Source of the DNA: Erythrobacter sp.
GTDB lineage: Bacteria; Pseudomonadota; Alphaproteobacteria; Sphingomonadales; Sphingomonadaceae
DNA length: 28,895 nt
Assembly: GCA_002695185.1 (NCBI GenBank)
Contig: NZOF01000073.1
Span: 1 to 28,895 of the forward strand
Direction: 5' to 3'
The notes beneath the pieces are model-generated. The model saw only the letters and a list, made by a program, of their open reading frames with translations, was not told the origin of the DNA and made no database searches. Position numbers and translations under genes: made by a program. How positions within the stretch are numbered: the stretch's first letter is position 1; every line of letters starts with the position of its first letter. This document shows, piece after piece, positions 8,018-16,470 of the stretch.

Positions 8018-10119
8018 GCAATACCGCCAGCCCGATCTTCGGAAATCTGAACTGGAACGTCACGCCCTACACCGATCTGCTGCACGACGTGAACAGCAGT
8101 ACCATCGTGGGCGCAGGCGCGGCCAGCGTGCTGGTGCTGGGTGCGATCGCCAGCATCGCATTGCTCACTTATATGCGTTGGTGGGGTCCGCTCTATCGAA
8201 ATTGGCTGGTGTCGCCCGACGCAAAGAAGATCGGCATCATGTATATCGTGCTGGCGCTGGTGATGATGGCGCGCGGTATCATTGAGGGCTTCGTGATGCG
8301 CGCCCACCAAGCAACCGCACTGGGCACGCTGGCGCAGCAGGAAAGCGGGCTAGTGGCGCCCGATCACTTCGCACAATTGTTCAGCACTCATGGCACGATC
8401 ATGATCTTCTTTGTGGCGATGCCGCTGCTCATCGGCCTCATCAATTTCGTGCTTCCACAACAGCTCGGCGCGCGCGACATGGCGTTTCCGGTGCTGAACC
8501 AGGTCAGCCTGGGCCTCACCGCCGCTGGTGCTGCACTGGTGATGATCTCGCTGCTGATCGGCAAGTTCGGCACCGGCGGGTGGACCATGTACCCGCCCTA
8601 CACTGGCAAAATATTCAGCCCCGGCGAAGGGGTAGATTACTGGCTCTGGGCAATCCTGATATCGGGCATGGGATCGACGCTAACGGGCATGAACTTTGCC
8701 GTCACCATCTTCAAGGAACGCGCTCCGGGCATGCATTTCATGCGCATGCCGCTGTTCTGCTGGACCAGCCTGTGCGTCGCAATCATGCTGATCTACGCCA
8801 TGCCCGCGCTGACCGTGTCCAGCCTGATGCTGGTGCTGGATCGCTATGTCGATTTCCACTTCTTCACCAATGAAGCAGGTGGCAACATGATGAATTATGC
8901 CAACATCTTCTGGATGTTTGGCCACCCGGAAGTCTACATCCTGATCCTGCCCGCTTTCGGCGTGTTCTCCGAAATCAGCTCCACTTTCTCGGGCAAACGG
9001 CTCTACGGCTACACGTCACTGGTAGTCGCCAGCATGAGCATCGCTGTCATCAGCTTCACTGTGTGGTTGCACCATTTCTTCACCATGGGGCAGAGCGCGG
9101 GGGTGAACATCGCCTTCGGCATCGCCACCATGATCATCGGTATCCCTACAGGTGTGAAGATCTACGACTGGATGGCCACCATGTGGCGCGGCCGCGTGCG
9201 CATCACCGCGCCCATCGTGTATCTCACCGGCTTCTTCCTGCTGTTCGTGATCGGCGGATTGTCGGGCATCATCCTCGCCAATCCGTCAATCGATTATCAG
9301 GTCCACAACTCGACCTTCCTCGTCGCGCACTTCCACAATGTGATCATTCCCGGTGTTCTCTATGGAATGCTGGCAGGCATCCATTACTGGTTCCCCAAGG
9401 CCTTCGGCTTCCGCCTCAGCGAGACCTGGGGACGGCGCACCGCGCTATTGTTTGTAGGTGGATTTATCTTCACTTTCATGCCGCTTTACGTGCTTGGCCT
9501 GATGGGCATGCCGCGCCGATCGCCCACCTTCCAGAACCCCGACTTTATGCCTTGGATGTATCTTGCCGGCTTCGGGGCGGTCCTGATGCTGTGCGCGCTG
9601 GCCAGCCTCGCATGGACATTCTGGACGAGTTACCGCAACCGGCTAGCTCTGGCCGTTCCCGGCGGTGATCCGTGGAACGGCTCCACCCTGGAATGGTCCA
9701 CGCCCGCGCCGGTGCCGGAATGGACGTTCCCGCGCATCCCGCAGGTGAAGGCGCGCCACGATTGGGGAGAAGCGAAGCGCGCCGGCGATCCGTGGAAGGC
9801 GCCGGCCGAATATCGCGACATCGAAATGCCTGCCGATACGGCGCACGGCCTGCTGATCGCGGGCGCATCCTTCGGCCTTGGCTTTGCTATGGTTTGGCAC
9901 ATCTGGTGGCTGGCCATCCTCAGCTTCCTCGCAATCCCCGCGCTGGTGGCTCTGCGCGGAATGCGGGAGATCGAGCCTAAGATCATCCCCGCCGCCCAAG
10001 TGGAGGAGGCAGACCGACGTTTCCGCCGGCAGATTGCCAATCTCACACCAGCGACCCGCGCCCACGAGGAGACGGAACGCAATCGCGGCGTGCCGGACCT
10101 GTCGGAGTTTGCCGGATGA
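8014..10119 (+). CDS. cyoB: Cytochrome bo3-type ubiquinol oxidase subunit I
   Basis: The 701-residue catalytic subunit, reducing oxygen to water and pumping protons in the inner membrane. By comparison with E. coli CyoB as I recall it, the quinol-site residues are Arg87, Glu91 (Asp75 in E. coli), His118 and Gln121. His126 in STHGTIM is a low-spin heme ligand. His304-Pro-Glu306-Val-Tyr308 provides the CuB ligand, the D-channel glutamate and the cross-linked tyrosine. VWLHHFFTMG holds the other CuB histidines, PTGVK the K-channel lysine, and AHFHNVIIPG the last heme ligands. GARDMAFPVLN matches the D-channel entrance. The long C-terminal extension beyond the 12-helix core is also as in CyoB. 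It overlaps cyoA and cyoC by ATGA, so the four subunits are translationally coupled. Confidence 0.96.
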   Translation: MSNTASPIFGNLNWNVTPYTDLLHDVNSSTIVGAGAASVLVLGAIASIALLTYMRWWGPLYRNWLVSPDAKKIGIMYIVLALVMMARGIIEGFVMRAHQATALGTLAQQESGLVAPDHFAQLFSTHGTIMIFFVAMPLLIGLINFVLPQQLGARDMAFPVLNQVSLGLTAAGAALVMISLLIGKFGTGGWTMYPPYTGKIFSPGEGVDYWLWAILISGMGSTLTGMNFAVTIFKERAPGMHFMRMPLFCWTSLCVAIMLIYAMPALTVSSLMLVLDRYVDFHFFTNEAGGNMMNYANIFWMFGHPEVYILILPAFGVFSEISSTFSGKRLYGYTSLVVASMSIAVISFTVWLHHFFTMGQSAGVNIAFGIATMIIGIPTGVKIYDWMATMWRGRVRITAPIVYLTGFFLLFVIGGLSGIILANPSIDYQVHNSTFLVAHFHNVIIPGVLYGMLAGIHYWFPKAFGFRLSETWGRRTALLFVGGFIFTFMPLYVLGLMGMPRRSPTFQNPDFMPWMYLAGFGAVLMLCALASLAWTFWTSYRNRLALAVPGGDPWNGSTLEWSTPAPVPEWTFPRIPQVKARHDWGEAKRAGDPWKAPAEYRDIEMPADTAHGLLIAGASFGLGFAMVWHIWWLAILSFLAIPALVALRGMREIEPKIIPAAQVEEADRRFRRQIANLTPATRAHEETERNRGVPDLSEFAG

Positions 10120-10742
10120 GCGAGACCAATCTCTATCCTGGACTGAACCTTGGGGGCGGCCACGGCGAGGCACACGAGCAGGCCGAGAGCACCGTGTTCG
10201 GCTTCTGGGTGTTCCTGATGAGCGACCTCATCATCTTCGGAATCCTGTTCGCGTCCTATGCCTCCTATCTAGATCCCGTTGGTATGGCCGGCGCCCCCGG
10301 GCCGCAAGACCTGTTCGACATAAAGAGCGTGGCGATCCAGACAGCTTTTCTGCTGGTAGGCGGCGTTGCCTACGGCGGTGTGTCGCTGACCGTAAAGTAC
10401 GAGCATGGGCGCGGCAAAGTGATCGGCTGGCTACTGCTATGCGCAGCACTGGGCGGCGGCTTTCTGTTCTTCGAGGTAAAGGATTTCATCACCCAGGCGG
10501 GTGAAGGCGGTGTGCCCCAGGCCAGCGGATGGCTCAGTTCCTACTGGGCGCTGGTTGGCCTTCACGGCATCCACGTCTTCTCCGGAATCGTGTGGATTTT
10601 TGCCACGATCGGCCAGATTGCGTTTCGCGGGCTGGACGACGTAGTGAAGGTCCGCCTGTCGATGCTCGGTGTGTTCTGGCATTTCCTCGATCTGGTGTGG
10701 GTCGGCATTTTCAGTTTCGTGTTCCTGGTCCCTCTCGCATGA
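10116..10742 (+). CDS. cyoC: Cytochrome bo3-type ubiquinol oxidase subunit III
   Basis: A 208-residue five-helix membrane subunit of the heme-copper oxidase III family, at the size of E. coli CyoC (about 204). Typical segments are GFWVFLMSDLIIFGILFASY near the N-terminus, then ALVGLHGIHVFSGIVW and FWHFLDLVWVGIFSFVFL. This subunit packs against subunit I and is thought to support assembly and stability rather than catalysis. ATG overlaps the cyoB stop (ATGA), and its own TGA overlaps the cyoD ATG in the same way. Confidence 0.95.
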   Translation: MSETNLYPGLNLGGGHGEAHEQAESTVFGFWVFLMSDLIIFGILFASYASYLDPVGMAGAPGPQDLFDIKSVAIQTAFLLVGGVAYGGVSLTVKYEHGRGKVIGWLLLCAALGGGFLFFEVKDFITQAGEGGVPQASGWLSSYWALVGLHGIHVFSGIVWIFATIGQIAFRGLDDVVKVRLSMLGVFWHFLDLVWVGIFSFVFLVPLA

Positions 10743-11119
10743 CACAGCCTAACACCGGAGAGCTCGATCCCAAGGATAAAGCGGCAAGCGAGATCAGGAG
10801 CTACGCGATTGGTTTCGTGACCAGCCTGCTCTTGACGGCGGGGGCCTTCGCAGCCGTCCTCTCTGATATGCCCACGTCTTGGAAAATTATCATCGTCTGC
10901 GTCGCCGCGCTGCTGCAGATCATCACCCACCTGCGCAATTTCCTGCATCTCAGCTTTTCCGGCGAACAATCCCGCGAGGATCTACTGCTCGTTCTGTTCT
11001 CCTTCAGCCTGTTGGCGATCATGGCAGGTGGAACGTGGTATATAATGTCCGACCTGAGTGGCCGAATGCATCTCTCAGACGAAACTGCCCCAACTATGTA
11101 CGAAGCGTCCGAAAGTTGA
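10739..11119 (+). CDS. cyoD: Cytochrome bo3-type ubiquinol oxidase subunit IV
   Basis: A 126-residue protein with three membrane helices, as in CyoD. These are RSYAIGFVTSLLLTAGAFAAVL, WKIIIVCVAALLQIITHLRNF, and LLLVLFSFSLLAIMAGGTWYI, all with the family's HLxxFLH-type segment between the second and third. The frame is open for another 70 codons upstream inside cyoC, but that part is a shadow. I start at ATG 10739, which overlaps the cyoC stop. The product is a small accessory subunit aiding assembly of the CuB/heme site in subunit I (known for the family). Confidence 0.92.
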   Translation: MTQPNTGELDPKDKAASEIRSYAIGFVTSLLLTAGAFAAVLSDMPTSWKIIIVCVAALLQIITHLRNFLHLSFSGEQSREDLLLVLFSFSLLAIMAGGTWYIMSDLSGRMHLSDETAPTMYEASES

Positions 11120-11126
11120 ACGGCGC

Positions 11127-11822
11127 ATGCGAGTGATTACCCGTAAGCAAGCCGTCTTCACTCTTAACTTCGTGGCAGGGTGGGTGGACGCAGTCGGCTT
11201 CCTCGCCTTGGTCGGTTCTGTGCAAGCCTTTCCATCATTCATGAGCGGAAACTCGACCAAGGTCGTTACCGATCTCGTATCTGGGCAGCTGGCTTTGGCC
11301 GGTCTGGTCGCCGGGGTTGTGGTCACATTTATTCTGGGCACGGTGGTCGCGCGCTTGATTAATAACGGTGGCCGGTGGCGAGAAACCGCCGCCCTGTTCA
11401 TAGTAGCCAGCACCCTGTGGCTAGCGACCGCTGGCGTCCTGATGGGGTGGGACGATTATATGCTCCTTATTCTCCTCGCTTTCGCGATGGGAATGATCAA
11501 CCGCGCTCTGCAAGGAAGGAACGGCTTCACGGTTCATACTTTCGTGAGCGGTGCCGTCGTTGCAATTGGTTCAGATATTGCCGATGCTCTTTCGGGACGC
11601 GGCAAGTGGCGCCAAGTCCTTCTTCCCCTGACTATTTGGGGTGCTATTCTTGCGGGGGCGATCACAGGCGGAATTCTTACGGTGGAAAAAGGGCTCTTCG
11701 TCGCGCTTGTCGTGCCTTCGCTTGCAGTCAGTTGCCTTGTGTTGATCAACGGCGCTAACTGGCTCGAAGACCCCAGCAAAGCGCAAGATGGCCATACCAA
11801 TGCTATTGAAACGCACGGCTGA
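11127..11822 (+). CDS. YoaK / DUF1275 family membrane protein
   Basis: A 231-residue polytopic membrane protein. The N-terminal signature AGWVDAVGFLAL followed by FPSFMSGNSTK identifies the YoaK (DUF1275) family, whose biochemical role is not established. About six hydrophobic segments are visible. I start at ATG 11127 (MRVITRKQAVF), which gives the usual family length; an open frame back to 11058 overlaps cyoD and adds unrelated residues. Only 7 bases separate it from cyoD, so it is probably transcribed with the oxidase genes, although the ribosome-binding site is weak. It converges on the DUF4396 gene with a 27-base gap that shows a T-rich run but no convincing hairpin. Confidence 0.82.
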   Translation: MRVITRKQAVFTLNFVAGWVDAVGFLALVGSVQAFPSFMSGNSTKVVTDLVSGQLALAGLVAGVVVTFILGTVVARLINNGGRWRETAALFIVASTLWLATAGVLMGWDDYMLLILLAFAMGMINRALQGRNGFTVHTFVSGAVVAIGSDIADALSGRGKWRQVLLPLTIWGAILAGAITGGILTVEKGLFVALVVPSLAVSCLVLINGANWLEDPSKAQDGHTNAIETHG

Positions 11823-11849
11823 TGGACGCCGGCCCCTTCGATCACACTC

Positions 11850-12530
11850 TTACATTTTTTCTTTCAGTCCGACCCGGATAAGAAGCCAATTCGGGAAATA
11901 GGCGGTAGCGAAACCGGCCATCATGGCGAGTTGCATCGCTGCCCAAAACGATGGGTGGCCGGCATCAATCCTCGCATCGAACAGAGCCGGGAACAGGATG
12001 AAATGCGCGAGCCCCATAAAGCCATACATCCCTACCTGCCAACTCGTGAGCGACAGAAAATCGGCTTTGGCAGCAGCTTTGATACCGTCAAATACCGGCA
12101 GGTTCCGCATGGGCACAATCGCAAAATATTGGAAAACAATGCCGGTCAATAGGGCAAAGATGTAATCCATGGTCCAGGTTGCAAACAGCTCTTCAGAAAA
12201 GAGCGTACCAAGACCGAAATATTTAAGGGTGCCGGGCACGTAATGCGCAAGGTTTTCGCAGATGATATCGGTCAGCGCGCAGCCCGCCCCACAATGAAGC
12301 GCTCCCGTTGCAACCGTCGCCGCGAATGGAGTGTCCTCAACCCCTTTCCGGCCATACCGGTGATAAAACCATATCAGCAGAGGCCCGGCAAACAGGGCGC
12401 ACAGCGGCCAGACATAACGCATAATCATCATGGGTGGAGGATGGCGCACAATCTCTCGCACCATATAGAGAGCGCTAATTGCGCCAAACAGTAGAAAGGC
12501 GAAAGACAGTAGCTCAACCCATAACGACAC
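11850..12530 (-). CDS. DUF4396 family membrane protein
   Basis: A 226-residue membrane protein with about six hydrophobic segments. The motif ATGALHCGAGCALTDIICE, with His-Cys-x-x-x-Cys next to an acidic residue inside a membrane segment, matches what I know of DUF4396. The conserved Cys/His pair could bind a metal, but no function is established. The apparent start is GTG 12530 (MSLWVELLS), with no strong ribosome-binding site. It lies 39 bases downstream of the FdhF/YdeP-type gene on the same strand and could be read through from it. Confidence 0.72.
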   Translation of the reverse strand: MSLWVELLSFAFLLFGAISALYMVREIVRHPPPMMIMRYVWPLCALFAGPLLIWFYHRYGRKGVEDTPFAATVATGALHCGAGCALTDIICENLAHYVPGTLKYFGLGTLFSEELFATWTMDYIFALLTGIVFQYFAIVPMRNLPVFDGIKAAAKADFLSLTSWQVGMYGFMGLAHFILFPALFDARIDAGHPSFWAAMQLAMMAGFATAYFPNWLLIRVGLKEKM

Positions 12531-12569
12531 AACTGCGGACCGCTTCGTCTGTTATGGAACTAGCCGCGG

Positions 12570-14873
12570 CTAAACAGCCTCGATTCGCACGGGGATCGAC
12601 TTTGAAGCCGGTGTCTTGGATATCTGATCGTGATGCGTGATCGGCACCAGCACATTACATTCCGGATAATAGCCCGCAATAGTGCCGCGGGGCAGTTTGT
12701 ACGCTACTAGCTTAAGCCCGCCCAGTTTGCGTTCGACATCGTCCCCATCATAATCGGTAACGAGTCTTACGGTGTCGCCGTCGGACAGGCCCGCTTTGGC
12801 GATATCGTCCGGATTCATCATCACGACATCACGGGTGCCCTCGATGCCGCGGAACCGGTCGCTGTGGCCATAAATGGTGGTATTGAACTGGTCGTTCGAA
12901 CGAAGGGTGATAAGGCGATAGCGCCCAGGCTTGTCCTCGAAACCCAAAGAGTCCAATTGCGGCGGAGTTGTAATAACCGCCTTGCCGCTATCGGTCTTCC
13001 AGAGACGTTCGGCAGCTGGATTTCCACGCCAGAAGCCGCCTGGCTGGAACATGCGTTCGTTGAAATCATGAAAGTCGTCCGGATAAGTAGCCTCGATTAG
13101 ATCCCGCACCAGCGAATAGTCACCAGTCCAATCATCCCATTTGAGCTTGGGGTTGGGATCGAGAGTAGCCTTTGCGATCCCGGTAACGATTGCCAGCTCG
13201 CTCTTGAGATGTTCGGATGCGGGCGGACGATGGCCCACCGATCCATTGATCATGGAGAAGCTGTCCTCGCTGGTGACCGCCTGATTGCCCGTCGCCTGTT
13301 GATCCACTTCGGAACGGCCGAGGCACGGGAGGATATAGGCCGCCTTGCCCGGATAGAGATGGCTGCGATTGAGCTTGGTCGAGACCATGACGACCAGATC
13401 CTGACTGGCCCAGCCTTCCTCCATCCGCTTCTGATCGGGGACGGCCCGAACGAGATTCCCGCCCAGCGAGATAAACCCGCGGACCTTGCCTTCGATCAGC
13501 CCCTGCACGGCGTCGACGATATGCATACCGTCCTTGGTCGGCGGGTCGAAATCGAACAATTGCTTGAGCTTGTCCAACGGCACCAGATGGGCTTTCTCGG
13601 CGATGCCAACCGTGCGCTGCCCCTGGACGTTGGAATGGCCGCGCACCGGGCAACAGCCGGTGCCGGGCCGCCCGATATTGCCCTTGAGCAACAGCAGGTT
13701 GACCATCATCGCAATGTTGAGCGCACCATGCGTGTGCTGGGTGAAACCCATGCCGTAGACGCCGATGGTCTTTTCGGCTTCGATATAGACCTGCGCCGCA
13801 TCACGCAGCGCGGCTTGCGTCAAACCGCTGGCATTTTCGATGTCGCTCCACTGCGCATCGCGGCAACAGGCGATGAAATCGTCGAACCCGGTCGTGTGCT
13901 GCTTGATGAAATCATGGTCAATGACCTCGCGCCTGCCTTCGGCTTGCGCGGCATCGTCCGCTTCGACCACCACCTTGCACAGGCCAAGGATGGCGGCGAC
14001 ATCGCCCCCTGCCTTCAGCTGGTGGTACTGATCGGAAATGATGGTTTCCTTGCCGGTCATCATCTCCAACGGGTTTTGCGGATCGACGAAGGAGACCAGC
14101 CCCTGCTCGATCACCGGATTGAAGGTGACGATCTTGCCGCCGCGGTCCTTCAGGTCTTTCAGATTGTGCAGGAAACGCGGGCTGTTGGTGCCGGGATTCT
14201 GGCCAAAATAGAAATAACAGTCCGTCTCGGCGAGATCTTCGAAGGTCACCGTGCCCACCGGCGATCCGATCACCTTGGTCAAGCCGACCGATGTCGTTTC
14301 GTGGCACATGTTGGAGCTTTGCGGCAGATTGTTGTTGCCATATGCGCGCGCCAGCAGCGCATAGAGATAGGACGCTTCAAGCCCGGCATGGCCGGAGGCA
14401 TAGAATACCACGTCTTCGCGCGGCAGATCGCGCAGCGTGGTACCGATTTCGGCAAAGGCCGTATCCCAGTCGATCGGGACGTAGCGGTCCGATGCCGGGT
14501 CGTATTTCATCGGATGCGTCAGGCGGCCGGATTTCTCCAGCTCATGATCCGACCATTCGCGCAGTTCGGCCAGCGTATGGCCTTCGGCGGCGAAAAATTC
14601 GGGCGTGCAGCGATCCTTGGTTAGTTCCCACAAGGTCGCCTTGGCGCCGTTTTCGCAAAACTCGAAGGCGGAGTAATTGGCCGGTTTCGGCCAGGCACAG
14701 GACATGCACATCACGCCCTTGGGCTTGTTCAGCCGCCGCAGGCTGTCGAGCGCGCCGGGCGACGCCCAGGTTTCACCATAGATGCTGGCGATCCCCTTCA
14801 TCGAGCCCCAGCCACCGGCGGGGCCAGGCGAGTGCGGGAGATCCTTGGGCTGGTGTGCGTTATCGTCGGCCAT
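12570..14873 (-). CDS. FdhF/YdeP family molybdopterin oxidoreductase
   Basis: A 767-residue molybdenum enzyme of the formate dehydrogenase/DMSO reductase superfamily, in the YdeP-like branch. Cys56, Cys59 and Cys73 (CMSC and FCENGAK) are the likely iron-sulfur ligands. Cys190-His191 in NMCHETTS matches the Mo-ligating Cys (Sec in E. coli FdhF) and its catalytic neighbour His. The C-terminal domain has the cofactor-binding SNDQFNTTIYG and a final beta-barrel. There is no Tat signal, so it should be cytoplasmic. I start at ATG 14873, with AGGAGAG just upstream; the frame runs open to 15494 but that part overlaps the divergent gene and is not protein-like. No electron-transfer subunit is adjacent. 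The natural substrate of this branch is unsettled; formate is plausible, especially beside an FdhD domain. Confidence 0.88.
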   Translation of the reverse strand: MADDNAHQPKDLPHSPGPAGGWGSMKGIASIYGETWASPGALDSLRRLNKPKGVMCMSCAWPKPANYSAFEFCENGAKATLWELTKDRCTPEFFAAEGHTLAELREWSDHELEKSGRLTHPMKYDPASDRYVPIDWDTAFAEIGTTLRDLPREDVVFYASGHAGLEASYLYALLARAYGNNNLPQSSNMCHETTSVGLTKVIGSPVGTVTFEDLAETDCYFYFGQNPGTNSPRFLHNLKDLKDRGGKIVTFNPVIEQGLVSFVDPQNPLEMMTGKETIISDQYHQLKAGGDVAAILGLCKVVVEADDAAQAEGRREVIDHDFIKQHTTGFDDFIACCRDAQWSDIENASGLTQAALRDAAQVYIEAEKTIGVYGMGFTQHTHGALNIAMMVNLLLLKGNIGRPGTGCCPVRGHSNVQGQRTVGIAEKAHLVPLDKLKQLFDFDPPTKDGMHIVDAVQGLIEGKVRGFISLGGNLVRAVPDQKRMEEGWASQDLVVMVSTKLNRSHLYPGKAAYILPCLGRSEVDQQATGNQAVTSEDSFSMINGSVGHRPPASEHLKSELAIVTGIAKATLDPNPKLKWDDWTGDYSLVRDLIEATYPDDFHDFNERMFQPGGFWRGNPAAERLWKTDSGKAVITTPPQLDSLGFEDKPGRYRLITLRSNDQFNTTIYGHSDRFRGIEGTRDVVMMNPDDIAKAGLSDGDTVRLVTDYDGDDVERKLGGLKLVAYKLPRGTIAGYYPECNVLVPITHHDQISKTPASKSIPVRIEAV

Positions 14874-14956
14874 ACATCTCTCCTGCTCGCTAACACGGCG
14901 TATCCTGAACCCCAAACGCGGGCGTAGCAAGACTGTCGCCGGTCGGTAAACGCAAG

Positions 14957-14972
14957 GAACCGGGAACGGTTC
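14957..14972. promoter_or_regulatory. Palindrome in the divergent fdhF-like / mobA-fdhD promoter region
   Basis: GAACCG-GGAA-CGGTTC is a perfect inverted repeat with 6-base arms and a 4-base spacer. It lies near the middle of the 189-base region between two divergent genes, where a shared operator would be expected. It does not match the FNR box, and I could not find a GGAAC-N16/17-CGTT general-stress promoter. Which protein would bind is unknown. Confidence 0.3.
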
Positions 14973-15062
14973 TGACGCAATTCGATCCCAACTCTCCACG
15001 GTTGGCATATCGCCCGGACGGTGTAATCGCGATGCCATGGCATTCGGTATGGGAGCATCGCA

Positions 15063-16445
15063 TTGACGGCACAGCCTTTCCGCGTTCTCGGAGCTGTCCT
15101 CGCAGGTGGACAGAGCAGCCGTTTCGGCTCCGACAAGGGCGCTGCCGAATGGCAGGGACAGTCGCTGCTGAGCCATTCGGTGCAGGCGCTGCGCGATACA
15201 TGCGATGAAGTCGTAATTTGCGGCGGTTCCAATGAAGACATCGCCCAATCGCCAGCCTGGTTGCAGGACATCCCAGAAAGCGGGCTCGGGCCGCTCGGCG
15301 GACTGTGCGCCGCCCTTGCCCATGCACGCGAGCATGAGTTCGATGCAGTGCTGAGCGTGCCGGTCGATGCGCATCCCGTGCCCGATGGTTTGCTGGACCG
15401 GCTCGCGGGCGAAGGTCCGGCAGCCCTCGACCGGCACTGGCTGTTCGGGTTCTGGCCCAGCGATCTGGCCGGGGCGCTGGAAGATCATCTGCAATCCGGC
15501 AGCCGGTCGGTGCTTTCATGGATCGAAGCCTGCGGTGCGCGCATGGTGGACTATGCGGGCCGCGAGATCGTGAATGTGAACACGCCAGCCGCGCTCGATG
15601 CATTGGAGGCTATGAGCGCGCTGGGGGCGGCAGCCGATGTCTATGGCGCTTACGAGCTTGCTTTCGAGACCGGGCAGGCAGAGGAAGCCGCGCGCATCGT
15701 CCCCGTCGAAGTGCCAGTGGCGATCGAATATAACGGCATCGGCTATGCCGTGATGATGGCCACGCCGACCGATCTGGAAGATTTCGTGACCGGCTTCTCG
15801 CTCAGCGAAGGGCTGGCCCGGCAAAACCAGATCGGCGAAGTTTCCTTGTTCGAGACCGGCGGAGGCTGGATCGCGCGCGCAAATCTTCCCGCATCGAGCG
15901 TTCCGCGCGTCGCGGAACGTGCCCGCAGCCGGGTTTCGGAAAGCGGCTGCGGCATCTGCGGCATCGATTCCATCGCCGCCGCGCTGGCCCCGCTGGATCC
16001 GGTCACGGCACAGCCGCGTGCCGACCATGCAGCCGTGCACCAGGCCCTGTCGGCGATGCGGTCCCATCAGGATCTGGGCCGGGCAACCGGGGCGGCCCAC
16101 GCCGCTGCATTCTGTTCCTTCGATGGCGAGATCATGCTGCTGCGCGAAGACGTCGGGCGGCACAACGCGCTCGACAAGCTGATCGGTGCGCTCGATCGGC
16201 AAGGTGTCGACCATGAACAGGGCTTCGTGCTGCTTTCGGCGCGGTGCAGCCAGGAACTGGTGGAGAAAACCGTGCGCTGCGGGATACCGATGCTGGTCAC
16301 GATCAGCGCGCCTTCCACCCTGGCCATCAAGCGTGCGCGCGAAGGCAGGCTCACGCTGATCACCTTGGCGCGCAGCGACACTGCGCTGGTCATGAACGAT
16401 CCGCACGGGCTTTTCCCGCGCAGGCGCCGGTCTGCGAAAGATTAG
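15063..16445 (+). CDS. MobA-FdhD fusion: Mo cofactor guanylyltransferase and sulfurtransferase
   Basis: A single 460-residue frame joins two cofactor enzymes. Residues 1 to about 185 are MobA, which adds GMP to molybdopterin to make MGD: LAGGQSSRFGSDKG (13-26), GPLGG, a Mg-binding Asp102 in SVPVDAHP, and NVNTP (171-175). From about 205 to the end is FdhD, which passes sulfur to the Mo of formate-dehydrogenase-type enzymes: TDLEDFVTGFSLSEG, the CGIC sulfur-carrying pair (Cys296/Cys299), REDVGRHNALDKLIG and SPSTLAIKRA-like ISAPSTLAIKRA. There is no stop, frameshift or gap at the junction. Start is TTG 15063 with GGGAG seven bases upstream. It is divergent from its probable client, the FdhF/YdeP enzyme, and convergent with moeA. 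Confidence 0.92.
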   Translation: MTAQPFRVLGAVLAGGQSSRFGSDKGAAEWQGQSLLSHSVQALRDTCDEVVICGGSNEDIAQSPAWLQDIPESGLGPLGGLCAALAHAREHEFDAVLSVPVDAHPVPDGLLDRLAGEGPAALDRHWLFGFWPSDLAGALEDHLQSGSRSVLSWIEACGARMVDYAGREIVNVNTPAALDALEAMSALGAAADVYGAYELAFETGQAEEAARIVPVEVPVAIEYNGIGYAVMMATPTDLEDFVTGFSLSEGLARQNQIGEVSLFETGGGWIARANLPASSVPRVAERARSRVSESGCGICGIDSIAAALAPLDPVTAQPRADHAAVHQALSAMRSHQDLGRATGAAHAAAFCSFDGEIMLLREDVGRHNALDKLIGALDRQGVDHEQGFVLLSARCSQELVEKTVRCGIPMLVTISAPSTLAIKRAREGRLTLITLARSDTALVMNDPHGLFPRRRRSAKD

Positions 16446-16470
16446 GCGGCCGGATTTCGCCGCGCCGGGT

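Noticed and set aside
11746..11753. TTGATCAA as another FNR-type site
   Set aside because: It lacks the four-base spacer between half-sites and lies deep inside the YoaK gene.
13209..14624. 471-codon open frame on the plus strand inside the FdhF/YdeP gene
   Set aside because: It is fully antisense to a protein with clear cofactor and iron-sulfur motifs; no start signal and no recognisable domain.
14874..15494. N-terminal extension of the FdhF/YdeP frame to 974 residues
   Set aside because: The extra 207 residues overlap the MobA domain on the other strand and are not protein-like. ATG 14873 has AGGAGAG just upstream and gives the usual family length.
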